A stretch of DNA of 7,717 bases from Rhizobium sp. Q54 (GCA_945872035.1 CAMBYA010000103.1:1-7717); one strand, 5' to 3'; numbered from the stretch's first letter, positions 1-5,598 are shown. Program-made: numbers and translations. The notes: generated by a model from the letters alone, not told the origin.

Positions 1-477
1 CATGGCCGTCTGCCAGGCGGACGACGACACCGCCATGGCGCGCGGCAGCAGCACGGTCGGCACCACCGACGGCAGCATGGCCGACGCGGTCGGCGCCGCG
101 AAGGCCTGCGCCGCGCCCAGCAGCGCAACCGCGGCATAGATGCCCCAGACGCCGGTCCAGCCGGCATAGACGTCCACCACCAGGAAGCCGAGCGCGATGG
201 CGTCGACCAACTGGCAGATGATGACGATGATCCGCCGGTCGTAGCGGTCGGCGACCTGGCCGGAGACCAGGGTCAGCGCCAGCATGGGCAGGAACTGCAC
301 CAGGCCGACGAAGCCCAGCGCATAGGCGCTGCCGGTGATGTCATAGATGCGCCAGCCGATGGCGACCGACACGATCTGGAACCCCATCGCCGTCAGCACG
401 CGGGATATCCAGTACCAGACGAAGGCCGGATGCCGCAGCAGGCGATCCGGCGCGGGTGAAGCGGCAGGCGTGTCCAC
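1..477 (-). CDS. MFS transporter, N-terminal part (EntS/MFS_3-like)
   Basis: This is the first 159 codons of a major facilitator superfamily transporter; the gene continues past the window edge at base 1. Seen: a short polar N-terminus, then hydrophobic spans near residues 18-41, 52-72, 84-103 and 110-130. Between spans 2 and 3 lies the MFS motif A equivalent SGQVADRYDRR (residues 72-82), with the conserved Gly, Asp and Arg residues. The pattern resembles the MFS_3 group (enterobactin-exporter-like), but the substrate cannot be read from this part. The start is taken as GTG at 477, because its G is also the last base of the upstream amidohydrolase stop (TAGTG on the minus strand). No strong Shine-Dalgarno is seen, so translation is probably coupled to the amidohydrolase. 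It may import or export the compound that enzyme handles; that link is inference. Confidence 0.88.
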   Translation of the reverse strand, partial: MDTPAASPAPDRLLRHPAFVWYWISRVLTAMGFQIVSVAIGWRIYDITGSAYALGFVGLVQFLPMLALTLVSGQVADRYDRRIIVIICQLVDAIALGFLVVDVYAGWTGVWGIYAAVALLGAAQAFAAPTASAMLPSVVPTVLLPRAMAVSSSAWQTAM

Positions 478-1529
478 TAGGGCAGCTGCAGCCGGTAGAC
501 GCGCTTGGCCGTCCCCGAGAACAGGGCGGTCTTGTCAGCCTCGCTGAAGTCGGCGGTCATGCGCTTGAACGAGTTCCACAGCACCATGTAGGAGCAGCAC
601 GACTTGTCGACCGGGAAGTTGCTCTCGAACATGCAGCGCTCCGGGCCGAAGGTATCGATGACGTACAGGTACCAGTCGCGGGTTTGGGCGGCGAGCTGGT
701 CGGACGTGGGCGGCTTCGGGTCCATCTCCCAGCCGAAGCCGCAGATCGGCATGGTCAGGCCACCGACCTTGACGTTGACGTTGGGGCAGGTCGCGAGTTC
801 GGCCATGTCGGCCTTCCACCTGGCCATCACCTCGGCATGCCTGCCGGCATAGGGTCCGATGCCGAGAACGCCGCCCACATGGTCGAGGACGATGGTCACC
901 TCGGGCCGTGCGCGGGCCAGCGCGGTCAGCTCGGGTATCTGCGGATGGTAGAGCCAGGCGTCGAAGCTCATGCCGTATCTGCCCAGCGTGGCGACGCCCT
1001 CGCGGAACGCCGCGTCGCGCAGCAGTCCCGGGGGCGGCACCGGCCGCGCGGGTGGCGGCTTGTTCGGATCCCAACCGGCGGCGACCATGATCGCCCGGTC
1101 GACGGCCGGGTCTGTATCCGACGCAACCGAGTGGCGGATGCCTCGGAAGCGGCCGCGCGCAACCGCCAGATGGGCATCCAGAACGTCGGCGACCGCGCCG
1201 CCCAGACGGAGATTGGCGTGTCCGACGATGCCGGCGTTCATCCTCGATGGTCCGTAGATGCCACTGGCGCTCATCGCCGCGACGCCGTTGACGAACTCGG
1301 TCTCGCCCACCGGCCGAAGCTGCTCGGGGCCGTCGGCGCGGTGGAACGACGTCGCCTGCACATAGACGGTGGCAACGATGTTGTGGCCCTGCTGGTCGGC
1401 CAGGAACTCGTCGAGCAGATAGCGGAAATTGGGCCGGTCCCACAGATGATGGTGCGGGTCGACGATCGGGCGGTCGGGATCGAGCGCCGCTTCCTGTACC
1501 TGGTCCAGCCATTCAGCCCGTGGCGCCAT
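477..1529 (-). CDS. Amidohydrolase family protein (COG3618, lactonase/PDC-hydrolase-like)
   Basis: A 350-aa TIM-barrel metal-dependent hydrolase of the amidohydrolase-2 group (PF04909). Relatives hydrolyse sugar lactones or 2-pyrone-4,6-dicarboxylate, so a cytoplasmic lactone or C-O/C-N ring hydrolase is likely; the substrate is unknown. Seen, numbered from this start: DPHHHLWD (24-31) supplying the HxH metal ligands after strand 1, RGIRH (129-133), WLYHPQ with a candidate His (195), LDHVG (215-219), and ESNFPVD (302-308) near the C-terminus, where the family carries its last conserved acid/Asn. The length is normal for the family. An ATG five codons upstream (1544) exists, but GGGGAGA lies just before the ATG at 1529 at good spacing, so I chose 1529. 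The stop overlaps the GTG of the MFS gene, indicating an operon. The 5' region carries tandem repeats (separate entry). Confidence 0.9.
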   Translation of the reverse strand: MAPRAEWLDQVQEAALDPDRPIVDPHHHLWDRPNFRYLLDEFLADQQGHNIVATVYVQATSFHRADGPEQLRPVGETEFVNGVAAMSASGIYGPSRMNAGIVGHANLRLGGAVADVLDAHLAVARGRFRGIRHSVASDTDPAVDRAIMVAAGWDPNKPPPARPVPPPGLLRDAAFREGVATLGRYGMSFDAWLYHPQIPELTALARARPEVTIVLDHVGGVLGIGPYAGRHAEVMARWKADMAELATCPNVNVKVGGLTMPICGFGWEMDPKPPTSDQLAAQTRDWYLYVIDTFGPERCMFESNFPVDKSCCSYMVLWNSFKRMTADFSEADKTALFSGTAKRVYRLQLP

Positions 1530-1587
1530 CGCGTGTCTCCCCATTCACGTGTCTACCCAGGGCACGTGTCTTCCCAGGGCACGTGTC
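1530..1587. repeat. 17-bp tandem repeats with CACGTG cores at the amidohydrolase 5' end
   Basis: Two full 17-bp units begin at 1546 (CACGTGTCTACCCAGGG) and 1563 (CACGTGTCTTCCCAGGG) and differ at one base. A partial unit, CACGTGTC, follows at 1580-1587. A diverged 16-bp copy (CGCGTGTCTCCCCATT) lies at 1530-1545, directly against the amidohydrolase start codon. Read on the minus strand, the units present GGGNAGA-type purine tracts upstream of CACGTG, and the copy next to the start carries the GGGGAGA Shine-Dalgarno. The array may be a slippage-prone leader, or CACGTG may be a palindromic protein-binding site. The function is not known. Confidence 0.8.
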
Positions 1588-1631
1588 GAGCGGAGAATAG
1601 GCGGCATCGGAGCGCCTCCCAAAACAATTCC

Positions 1632-1664
1632 GCGAGATCGCAAGGGAGCGCGAGATCGAAGGGA
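1632..1664. repeat. Imperfect direct repeat in the divergent intergenic region
   Basis: GCGAGATCGCAAGGGA (1632-1647) is followed by GCGAGATCGAAGGGA (1650-1664). The two copies are identical apart from one missing base, and they start 18 bases apart. They sit between the divergent amidohydrolase and solute-binding protein genes, so they could be paired operator half-sites seen by one regulator of both. A simple local duplication is equally possible. Confidence 0.6.
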
Positions 1665-1749
1665 AGACGCGGCAATCTCCGGTTGATCTTCATCGCCGGA
1701 TTCCGGACTCTTGGTGGTAGATCCTTACGCGTTCCCAAAGGCAGGGCCA

Positions 1750-2964
1750 ATGGCCGACGAACCGATGCACGCTCCCGTGTTCTGGGACCAGAAGTTCCGC
1801 GAGGTGGTGTTGCGCCACCACGGTCCCAGCTATTCCGCCATCGGACAGATCGCCCTGCAGGCCGAGAAAGACCTCGGCTTCCGGATCGAGATGACGGTGG
1901 ATGACGAGGACACCCTGATCCACCGGGCGATCACCGAGCCCCAGTTCACCGACATCCTCGACATGGATCACTGGGCCTACGAACTGGTGCTGCCCCGTGG
2001 CGTGCTGCAGGGCATTCCGCTCGCCCGCTACGACTGGTGGGACCAGACGCTGCCGATCTTCACCAGCGGGACGTTCGCCGACGGCACCGCCACGCCGCGC
2101 TACGGCACCAACCCGTTCAGCATCCAGTACCTGGAGACGCCGTTCAGCGACGTTTTCGCGCCGGGGCCGACAGGCATTCTCGCCATGGTGCCGCACATCA
2201 TGAACGCCGACACGCTGGGCGTGCGCACCGACCTGATCGGCCGGCCCGTCACCAGTTGGGCCGACCTGGTCAACCCGGCGTTCAAGGGGAAAGCGGCGCT
2301 GGTCGACATCCCGGCCATTGGCATCCTGGACGCGGCCATGGCGTTCGAGGCCGCGGGCCTGATGCGCTACGCCGATATGGGCAACATGACCCGCGCCGAG
2401 ATCGACGCCACCATCGACCGGCTGATCGGGCTGAAGAAGGCCGGCCACTTCGCCATACTGTGGCAGCGCTTCGAGGAATCGATAGAACTGCTGGCCTCCG
2501 GCGACGTGGTGATTCAGTCGATGTGGTCGCCCGCCGTGTCGAAGGTGCGGTCGCGTGGCATCCAGTGCGACTATCCGTCGCTGAAAGAAGGCTATCGCGG
2601 CTGGGCGGCTGGCCTCGGTATCATGCGGCATGTTGATGGACTGAAGCTCGAAGCCGCCTACCAGTACCTGAACTGGTACAATTCGGGCTGGGCTGGCGCC
2701 TTCGTGGCGCGCGCCGGCTACTACAGCGCGGTGCCGGAAACGGCGCGACAATTCCTCAGCCGAAACGAGTGGGATTTCTGGTACGAGGGTCGCCCATCCG
2801 TCGAACCGATCGTCGACACGCGCGGCGACATCGCCAGCCCTGCGCGCTTCCTGCGCTTCGGCGGCGCCATGTGGGACCGGCTGGGTCGCATCGCCTGCTG
2901 GAACACGGTGATGGACGAGCACGCTCATCTTGACAGGCGGTGGGACGATTTGAGGGACGCTTGA
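1750..2964 (+). CDS. PotD-like ABC transporter solute-binding protein without signal peptide
   Basis: A 404-aa protein of the bacterial extracellular solute-binding fold (COG0687/PotD-like, type II periplasmic-binding fold). Seen: QAEKDLGFRIEMTV near residues 37-50, MNADTLGVR (151-159), SWADLVNPAFKGKAALVDIPAIGILDAA (169-196), NMTRAEID (212-219), VIQSMWSPAVSKVRSRGI (254-271), LKEGYRGWAAGLG (278-290), AAYQYLNWYNSGWAGAF (302-318) and GYYSAVPETA (323-332). These match, from memory of the family, ligand-binding lobes of polyamine/amino-acid-type binding proteins. The ATG at 1750 is chosen for AAAGG at 1737-1741. A TTG at 1711 would add 13 residues, also without a signal. The family normally has a Sec or Tat leader; here the mature-like domain begins almost at once, and an in-frame stop at 1684 prevents a longer form. 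No permease or ATPase gene is adjacent. It may be cytoplasmic, or have lost its leader. Confidence 0.85.
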   Translation: MADEPMHAPVFWDQKFREVVLRHHGPSYSAIGQIALQAEKDLGFRIEMTVDDEDTLIHRAITEPQFTDILDMDHWAYELVLPRGVLQGIPLARYDWWDQTLPIFTSGTFADGTATPRYGTNPFSIQYLETPFSDVFAPGPTGILAMVPHIMNADTLGVRTDLIGRPVTSWADLVNPAFKGKAALVDIPAIGILDAAMAFEAAGLMRYADMGNMTRAEIDATIDRLIGLKKAGHFAILWQRFEESIELLASGDVVIQSMWSPAVSKVRSRGIQCDYPSLKEGYRGWAAGLGIMRHVDGLKLEAAYQYLNWYNSGWAGAFVARAGYYSAVPETARQFLSRNEWDFWYEGRPSVEPIVDTRGDIASPARFLRFGGAMWDRLGRIACWNTVMDEHAHLDRRWDDLRDA

Positions 2965-3076
2965 AGCCCGCGAAGCGTTGGCTAAAGCGTATTCAATACC
3001 TGGCGCCAACAACCAGTCCCGATCGTTGTCGTTGCCTGACCGGAACCATAGTCCCCATGGAGATGTTCATCCCTTT

Positions 3077-3084
3077 GGGAGGAG
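3077..3084 (+). promoter_or_regulatory. Strong ribosome binding site for the 43-aa ORF
   Basis: GGGAGGAG lies six bases before the TTG at 3091. It is the best Shine-Dalgarno match in this gene-poor stretch and is the main reason to believe the small ORF downstream; it also favours TTG 3091 over the internal ATG at 3100, which is 15 bases away. Confidence 0.65.
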
Positions 3085-3090
3085 CCGGAC

Positions 3091-3222
3091 TTGATCGAAA
3101 TGCAGAGACGCCCACGACACAAGATTCGCCGGAAAGCAGCCCGCTTCGGCCTGCCGCTTGTCGGCATCGTCGGTGTGGGCCTGGCATGGTTCACCGCCGT
3201 GGTTGCCGGCTGGCTGAGTTGA
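3091..3222 (+). CDS. Small single-span membrane protein (43 aa)
   Basis: A 43-residue ORF starting at TTG 3091 and ending at TGA 3220-3222. The product has a strongly basic N-terminus with the stretch RRPRHKIRRKAAR at residues 6-18, then a continuous hydrophobic segment from about residue 20 to 42 (GLPLVGIVGVGLAWFTAVVA and a few more). This predicts one transmembrane helix with the charged N-terminus in the cytoplasm, by the positive-inside rule. I do not recognise the family. It follows the solute-binding protein gene by about 125 bases on the same strand and could be read through from it, or have its own promoter. An uncleaved signal-like peptide or a small type I toxin-like peptide are alternatives; nothing here separates these. 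Confidence 0.55.
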   Translation: MIEMQRRPRHKIRRKAARFGLPLVGIVGVGLAWFTAVVAGWLS

Positions 3223-3306
3223 CCCCGCCTCCGATCCTGACAGGAAGCTCGGGCGTTTTGCCGCACCGATCGCTGATCGGCCGGTCGCTGGAACGGAGTC
3301 AGCAAA

Positions 3307-3384
3307 ATGCAAAATCAACCGATAGCCGCTGATCCAAGTAGCCGGTTCACGATGGGCGCTTCTTGCGGGAGTTTAATCTTATAA
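3307..3384 (+). CDS. Possible 25-aa peptide ORF
   Basis: The ATG at 3307 is preceded by GGAG about eight bases upstream and the frame runs 25 codons to TAA at 3382-3384, giving MQNQPIAADPSSRFTMGASC and five more residues (GSLIL). The only support is the ribosome-site spacing; I recognise no family and the ORF is short enough to arise by chance. The stop codon overlaps the TATAAT promoter-like hexamer. Treat as a weak candidate. Confidence 0.2.
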   Translation: MQNQPIAADPSSRFTMGASCGSLIL

Positions 3385-3385
3385 T
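3380..3385 (+). promoter_or_regulatory. Candidate -10 element (TATAAT)
   Basis: A perfect TATAAT occurs here in an AT-rich block upstream of the terminase-like gene. I cannot find a good -35 hexamer at 16-18 bases upstream. If used, transcripts would have a leader of roughly 200 bases before the ATG at 3597. Such hexamers are expected by chance in AT-rich DNA, so confidence is low. Confidence 0.25.
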
Positions 3386-3596
3386 ATCGCCCTCGGTTAC
3401 ACATTTTGGGTGGCTATTTTGTTGCAAAATCATCTCTTTCAAGGACGTTTAATTTTCTTTCATCATGCCGAAATCAACGTATGTGACAGGGTGACTTGGT
3501 TAATTTTGTCCATCCTGTCGAGGGCGCAATCTTCTGGGTTGCGTTGGCAACGGATGTTCGGAAACGCCGCATCGCCCATCGCCAAAGGAACTGAAG

Positions 3597-3953
3597 ATGA
3601 TCCGACCTCCCAGCCGTACCAAGCTCGTTCCCACCCTTGCTGACGACAACCGGACATCCCTGCAGCGCTACAGGGACACGGACAAGGAGCAGCAGGCCTC
3701 GGGCGTAGGCGCGCCGCCGAATCATCTGGATGCGGCCCAAGCCGATTGCTGGCGCGAGCTGGTCGCGCTCCCCGGGGCGAAGGCGCTCACGGGCGGGGAC
3801 AGGTGGCGCGTCGAGATGGCTGCGAAGCTCATGGTCACCATCAGGTCGGGTGAATTCAAGGACTTCGAGCTCCGCTCGCTCAACAGCCTGCTCAGCCAGA
3901 TGGGCATCCCGCTTGTCGAGGGCGCGAGGCACGCGGATCCGACGCCGGCGTGA
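3597..3953 (+). CDS. P27-family terminase small-subunit-like protein (orphan)
   Basis: A 118-aa protein resembling the P27-type phage terminase small subunit, the DNA-recognition partner of the large packaging subunit. Seen: a polar N-terminal tail (1-37), APPNHLDAAQADCWRELV (39-56, matching the family pattern of a P-x-x-L-x-x-x-A-x-x-x-W helix), LTGGDRWRVEMAAKLM (64-79, matching the L-T-x-x-D helix) and SLNSLLSQMGIPL (94-106). The start at 3597 has AAAGGAA six bases upstream. No large terminase, portal, capsid or integrase gene is near, so this is either a phage remnant or one of the stand-alone chromosomal copies I recall from alphaproteobacteria. It ends 12 bases before the stop of the convergent SDR gene. 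The family call rests on remembered motif patterns and is moderately sure. Confidence 0.65.
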   Translation: MIRPPSRTKLVPTLADDNRTSLQRYRDTDKEQQASGVGAPPNHLDAAQADCWRELVALPGAKALTGGDRWRVEMAAKLMVTIRSGEFKDFELRSLNSLLSQMGIPLVEGARHADPTPA

Positions 3954-3962
3954 TGGCGTGGT

Positions 3963-3987
3963 CGCCTATCCTTTTGGCGGGTAGGCG
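3963..3987. terminator. Hairpin between convergent genes, possible bidirectional terminator
   Basis: CGCCTATCC (3963-3971) pairs with GGGTAGGCG (3979-3987) in a 9-bp stem with one G-T wobble and a 7-base loop. It lies just after the terminase-like stop and covers the last codons and the stop of the SDR gene on the other strand. Neither side has a long T-run, so an intrinsic terminator is only plausible, though position and stem quality favour it. Confidence 0.4.
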
Positions 3988-4787
3988 TTCTGGCTCATCA
4001 TCGTCATCACCTGCTCGGGCTCCTTGAAACCGGCCTGGGCCGACTCGCCGAACGCCGCCATCAGCGCATCGCACCGGGCCTGGACATAGGGCTTGTAGTC
4101 CGCGTGGGTGAAGATGTGCAGCTCGTTCCCTTCGATCGCCCTGACCACCCGCTTACCGACATCGGCCGCGTTCATGGCGGTCGGATTGGGCTCGGGCGGG
4201 CGGCCGCTGAGGTTGCTGACGACGGTGCCCGGCATCAGGATCGACACGCCGATGTTGTCGGGCTTCAGCTCCCAGGCCATGACCTCGCCGAAGCCGACGG
4301 CGGCGTATTTCGCCACCACATAGTCGCCGATGGGCGAGGCGGCGACGGCGCCGGCCATGGACGAGGTGATGACGATGTGCCCGCCCTCGCCATGGGCGCG
4401 CAGCAGGCCCAGCGTGTAGTGGACGGTGTTATAAACGCCGGTCAGGTTGATCGCCATCATCCGGTCCCACTTGGCGGGCTCGGTCTCGGCCACCTTGGCG
4501 CCCGACGGCGGAATGCCCGCATTGGCGCAGACCACGTGCAGCTTGCCGAACGCCTCGATTTTCTTGACGGCCGCCTCGAGCGCCGGCCGGTCGGTGACGT
4601 CGAGCAGCATGGTCAGCACGTCGGTGCCGCGCGACTTGAAGTGTGCTTCGGTCTGGTCGAGCGCCGCCTTGTTGACGTCGGCGATGACCAGCCGCATGCC
4701 CTTGTCGGCGAACGCGTCCGCCATGGCCAGGCCGATACCGCTGGCGCCGCCGGTGATGAAGGCCGTCCGGCCCGATAGATCGCGCAT
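3966..4787 (-). CDS. SDR family NAD(P)-dependent oxidoreductase
   Basis: A 273-aa classical short-chain dehydrogenase/reductase, a Rossmann-fold cytoplasmic enzyme that oxidises an alcohol or reduces a carbonyl. Seen: the nucleotide-binding TGGASGIG (12-19), IADVN (35-39) with Asp37 at the end of strand 2, which suggests NAD rather than NADP preference, LDVTD (62-66), CANAG (87-91), the structural Asn in INLTG (N114), TSS (141-143) with the catalytic Ser, and the YxxxK pair Tyr156/Lys160. The order S-Y-K plus Asn114 gives a complete catalytic tetrad. The C-terminal extension after residue 225 (HADYKPYVQAR) is typical of SDRs in degradative or lipid pathways. The start at 4787 is backed by GGGGAGGAA (4793-4801 on the minus strand). 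Substrate unknown. It appears to be transcribed alone. Confidence 0.93.
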   Translation of the reverse strand: MRDLSGRTAFITGGASGIGLAMADAFADKGMRLVIADVNKAALDQTEAHFKSRGTDVLTMLLDVTDRPALEAAVKKIEAFGKLHVVCANAGIPPSGAKVAETEPAKWDRMMAINLTGVYNTVHYTLGLLRAHGEGGHIVITSSMAGAVAASPIGDYVVAKYAAVGFGEVMAWELKPDNIGVSILMPGTVVSNLSGRPPEPNPTAMNAADVGKRVVRAIEGNELHIFTHADYKPYVQARCDALMAAFGESAQAGFKEPEQVMTMMSQNAYPPKG

Positions 4788-4817
4788 CCTGATTCCTCCC
4801 CTGGAACGATGTCCCGA

Positions 4818-4846
4818 GTTGTGCGGGATCGGCGGCGCAAGTCAAG
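4818..4846 (-). promoter_or_regulatory. Candidate promoter for the SDR gene
   Basis: On the minus strand CTTGAC (4841-4846) is a good alphaproteobacterial -35, followed after about 16 bases by CACAAC (4818-4823) as a weak -10. A second TTGAC lies 13 bases further upstream (4854-4858). Position, about 30 bases before the ATG at 4787, fits a short leader. The -10 match is poor, so this is tentative. Confidence 0.35.
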
Positions 4847-4890
4847 TGTGACGGTCAAGAAGGTGGCGGGCGCGGCGTCGGCCCCATGTG

Positions 4891-5037
4891 ATGGTGACGC
4901 GAAGCGTTCGACGGGAGACCGATGCGCATCGAGAGTCCCATCGCTTCGCCGTGGAGCGGGTCACCGCCAGCGACATCGCTGTCATCGGCGGCGTGACCGA
5001 CCCGCTGTCGCTCGATCCCGGGCAGGACGGCGCCTGA
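4891..5037 (+). CDS. Possible short or frameshifted ORF (48 aa)
   Basis: From the ATG at 4891 an open frame of 48 codons runs to TGA 5035-5037. Its last 30 codons, FAVERVTASDIAVIGGVTDP and following, have almost exclusively G or C in third position, as real genes here do, but its first 18 codons do not and lack a ribosome site. A second ATG at 4922 in another frame does have GGGAGA just upstream, and its first codons (MRIESPIASP) look coding. Joining the two with a single-base shift near 4945 would give a protein of about 39 aa. This may be a small gene broken by a frameshift or a remnant. I recognise no family. It could also be chance. Confidence 0.25.
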   Translation: MVTRSVRRETDAHRESHRFAVERVTASDIAVIGGVTDPLSLDPGQDGA

Positions 5038-5041
5038 ACGC

Positions 5042-5068
5042 AAAAAAGGCGGCCCTTTCGGACCGCCT
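5042..5068 (-). terminator. Rho-independent terminator of the cold-shock gene
   Basis: On the minus strand AGGCGGTCC pairs with GGGCCGCCT (one wobble pair, GAAA tetraloop), directly followed by a run of T (AAAAAA at 5042-5047 on the plus strand). Stem, stable tetraloop and U-tract form a textbook intrinsic terminator about 50 bases after the csp stop. It is oriented for the minus strand only; the plus-strand side has no T-run. Confidence 0.92.
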
Positions 5069-5120
5069 CTCGCCCCGGCGAGCCGAAGCTCATGCCAGGG
5101 ACGGCATGGAATGCCGCAGC

Positions 5121-5330
5121 TTAGCCGATCTGCAGATTGCAGGCCGACGACTTGCCGGTCTTGCGATCCTTCTCCAGCTCGAAGCCGAGCTTCTGGCCTT
5201 CGTTCAGGCTGGTGTGCCCGGCGCGCTCGACGGCCGAGATATGCACGAAAACGTCGGCGCTGCCGTCGTCGGGCTGGATGAATCCGAAGCCCTTCTGGGC
5301 GTTGAACCACTTCACGGTTCCATTGGTCAT
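5121..5330 (-). CDS. CspA-family cold-shock protein
   Basis: A 69-aa single cold-shock domain, the usual length for the family. It binds single-stranded RNA and DNA and acts as an RNA chaperone or antiterminator in the cytoplasm. Seen: NGTVKWFN (3-10), the RNP1 motif KGFGFI (13-18), the RNP2 motif DVFVH (26-30) and the closing [16 protein letters not shown] strands (51-66). An in-frame upstream extension of 18 residues (to 5384) exists but does not belong: the ATG at 5330 starts exactly at the family N-terminus and has AAGGAA at 5337-5342 with six bases spacing. The gene is monocistronic with a strong terminator downstream and a long AT-rich leader region upstream, which suits cold-shock or growth-phase control through the 5' untranslated region; which paralogue type it is, and whether cold-induced, cannot be told. 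Confidence 0.96.
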   Translation of the reverse strand: MTNGTVKWFNAQKGFGFIQPDDGSADVFVHISAVERAGHTSLNEGQKLGFELEKDRKTGKSSACNLQIG

Positions 5331-5360
5331 AGTAAGTTCCTTGTGGAATAGAATCATCGG

Positions 5361-5375
5361 CCGGAACAGTTCCGG
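5361..5375. repeat. Perfect inverted repeat in the csp leader
   Basis: CCGGAAC and GTTCCGG are exact reverse complements around a single A. The element ends about 30 bases before the csp start codon. A one-base loop is too tight for a normal RNA hairpin, although opening inner pairs would allow one; a dimeric repressor site is the alternative. Confidence 0.6.
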
Positions 5376-5598
5376 ACGAACCAAATTTTCGATGTGGAGG
5401 GGGTCAGAAGGCGGTGCACCTATTTTAGTGGGGCACCCAGATTGGCCGTACCAATACGAATTTGATGGCTGCTAGGTAGAGTACATTTCCGTGGAGAGCA
5501 AGATATTATTGAATTTTATTTTTTCGGATCGTCGTCGGGGATAGCGTATTTTTAACAAACATTGTATTTTAAACGCACCGCCTCATCTTTAGTGCATA

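Larger units (their letters stand above)
3223..3596. other. Gene-poor stretch with AT-rich block
   Basis: About 370 bases between the small membrane ORF and the terminase-like gene. It holds a short inverted repeat CCGATC-gct-GATCGG (3266-3280), a weak 25-aa ORF (3307-3384), a consensus TATAAT at 3380-3385, a palindrome ATTTTG-ttg-CAAAAT (3416-3430), two copies of TGCAAAATCA (3308-3317 and 3423-3432) and a small stem GTTGC-gttg-GCAAC (3538-3551). From about 3370 to 3510 the sequence is clearly AT-rich against a GC-rich background. I see no convincing larger gene; open frames on either strand here lack coding-like codon use. Confidence 0.6.
4788..5120. other. Intergenic stretch between the cold-shock and SDR genes
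   Basis: This 333-base stretch holds the SDR promoter candidate, a possible short or broken plus-strand ORF (4891-5037), a 12-bp palindrome CGATGCGCATCG (4920-4931) and the cold-shock gene terminator (5042-5068). Nothing else is supported. Confidence 0.6.

Noticed and set aside
1530..1664. A CRISPR array
   Set aside because: The units are contiguous 17-18-bp direct repeats with no unique spacers of regular size between them.
456..1904. Long open frame (482 codons) on the plus strand across the amidohydrolase gene and intergenic region
   Set aside because: It is antisense to a gene with clear catalytic motifs, its translation is low-complexity Arg/Gly/Ala-rich, and it crosses an intergenic region; long shadow frames are common in GC-rich DNA.
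2974..3006. Terminator for the solute-binding protein gene (GTTGGC ... GCCAAC with internal GTATT-c-AATAC)
   Set aside because: The arms are short with a long interrupted loop, the inner palindrome has a one-base loop, and no T-run follows, so I cannot support a terminator.
1690..3012. Long open frame (440 codons) on the minus strand opposite the solute-binding protein
   Set aside because: The opposite strand carries a recognisable protein fold over the whole length; the minus frame shows no family features.
3410..3643. 77-codon frame from GTG overlapping the start of the terminase-like gene
   Set aside because: It has no ribosome site, non-coding-like codon use in the AT-rich part, and overlaps the better supported ATG at 3597 in another frame.
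3597..3953. A prophage or gene-transfer agent
   Set aside because: Only one small terminase-like gene is present and all flanking genes are ordinary cellular genes; a single gene does not support a prophage call.
4104..4778. Plus-strand frame of 224 codons opposite the SDR gene
   Set aside because: It is a shadow of the SDR gene, which has a complete catalytic tetrad and ribosome site.
5331..5384. An 18-residue N-terminal extension of the cold-shock protein
   Set aside because: The extension has no family counterpart and the ATG at 5330 has a proper ribosome site at the expected family start.
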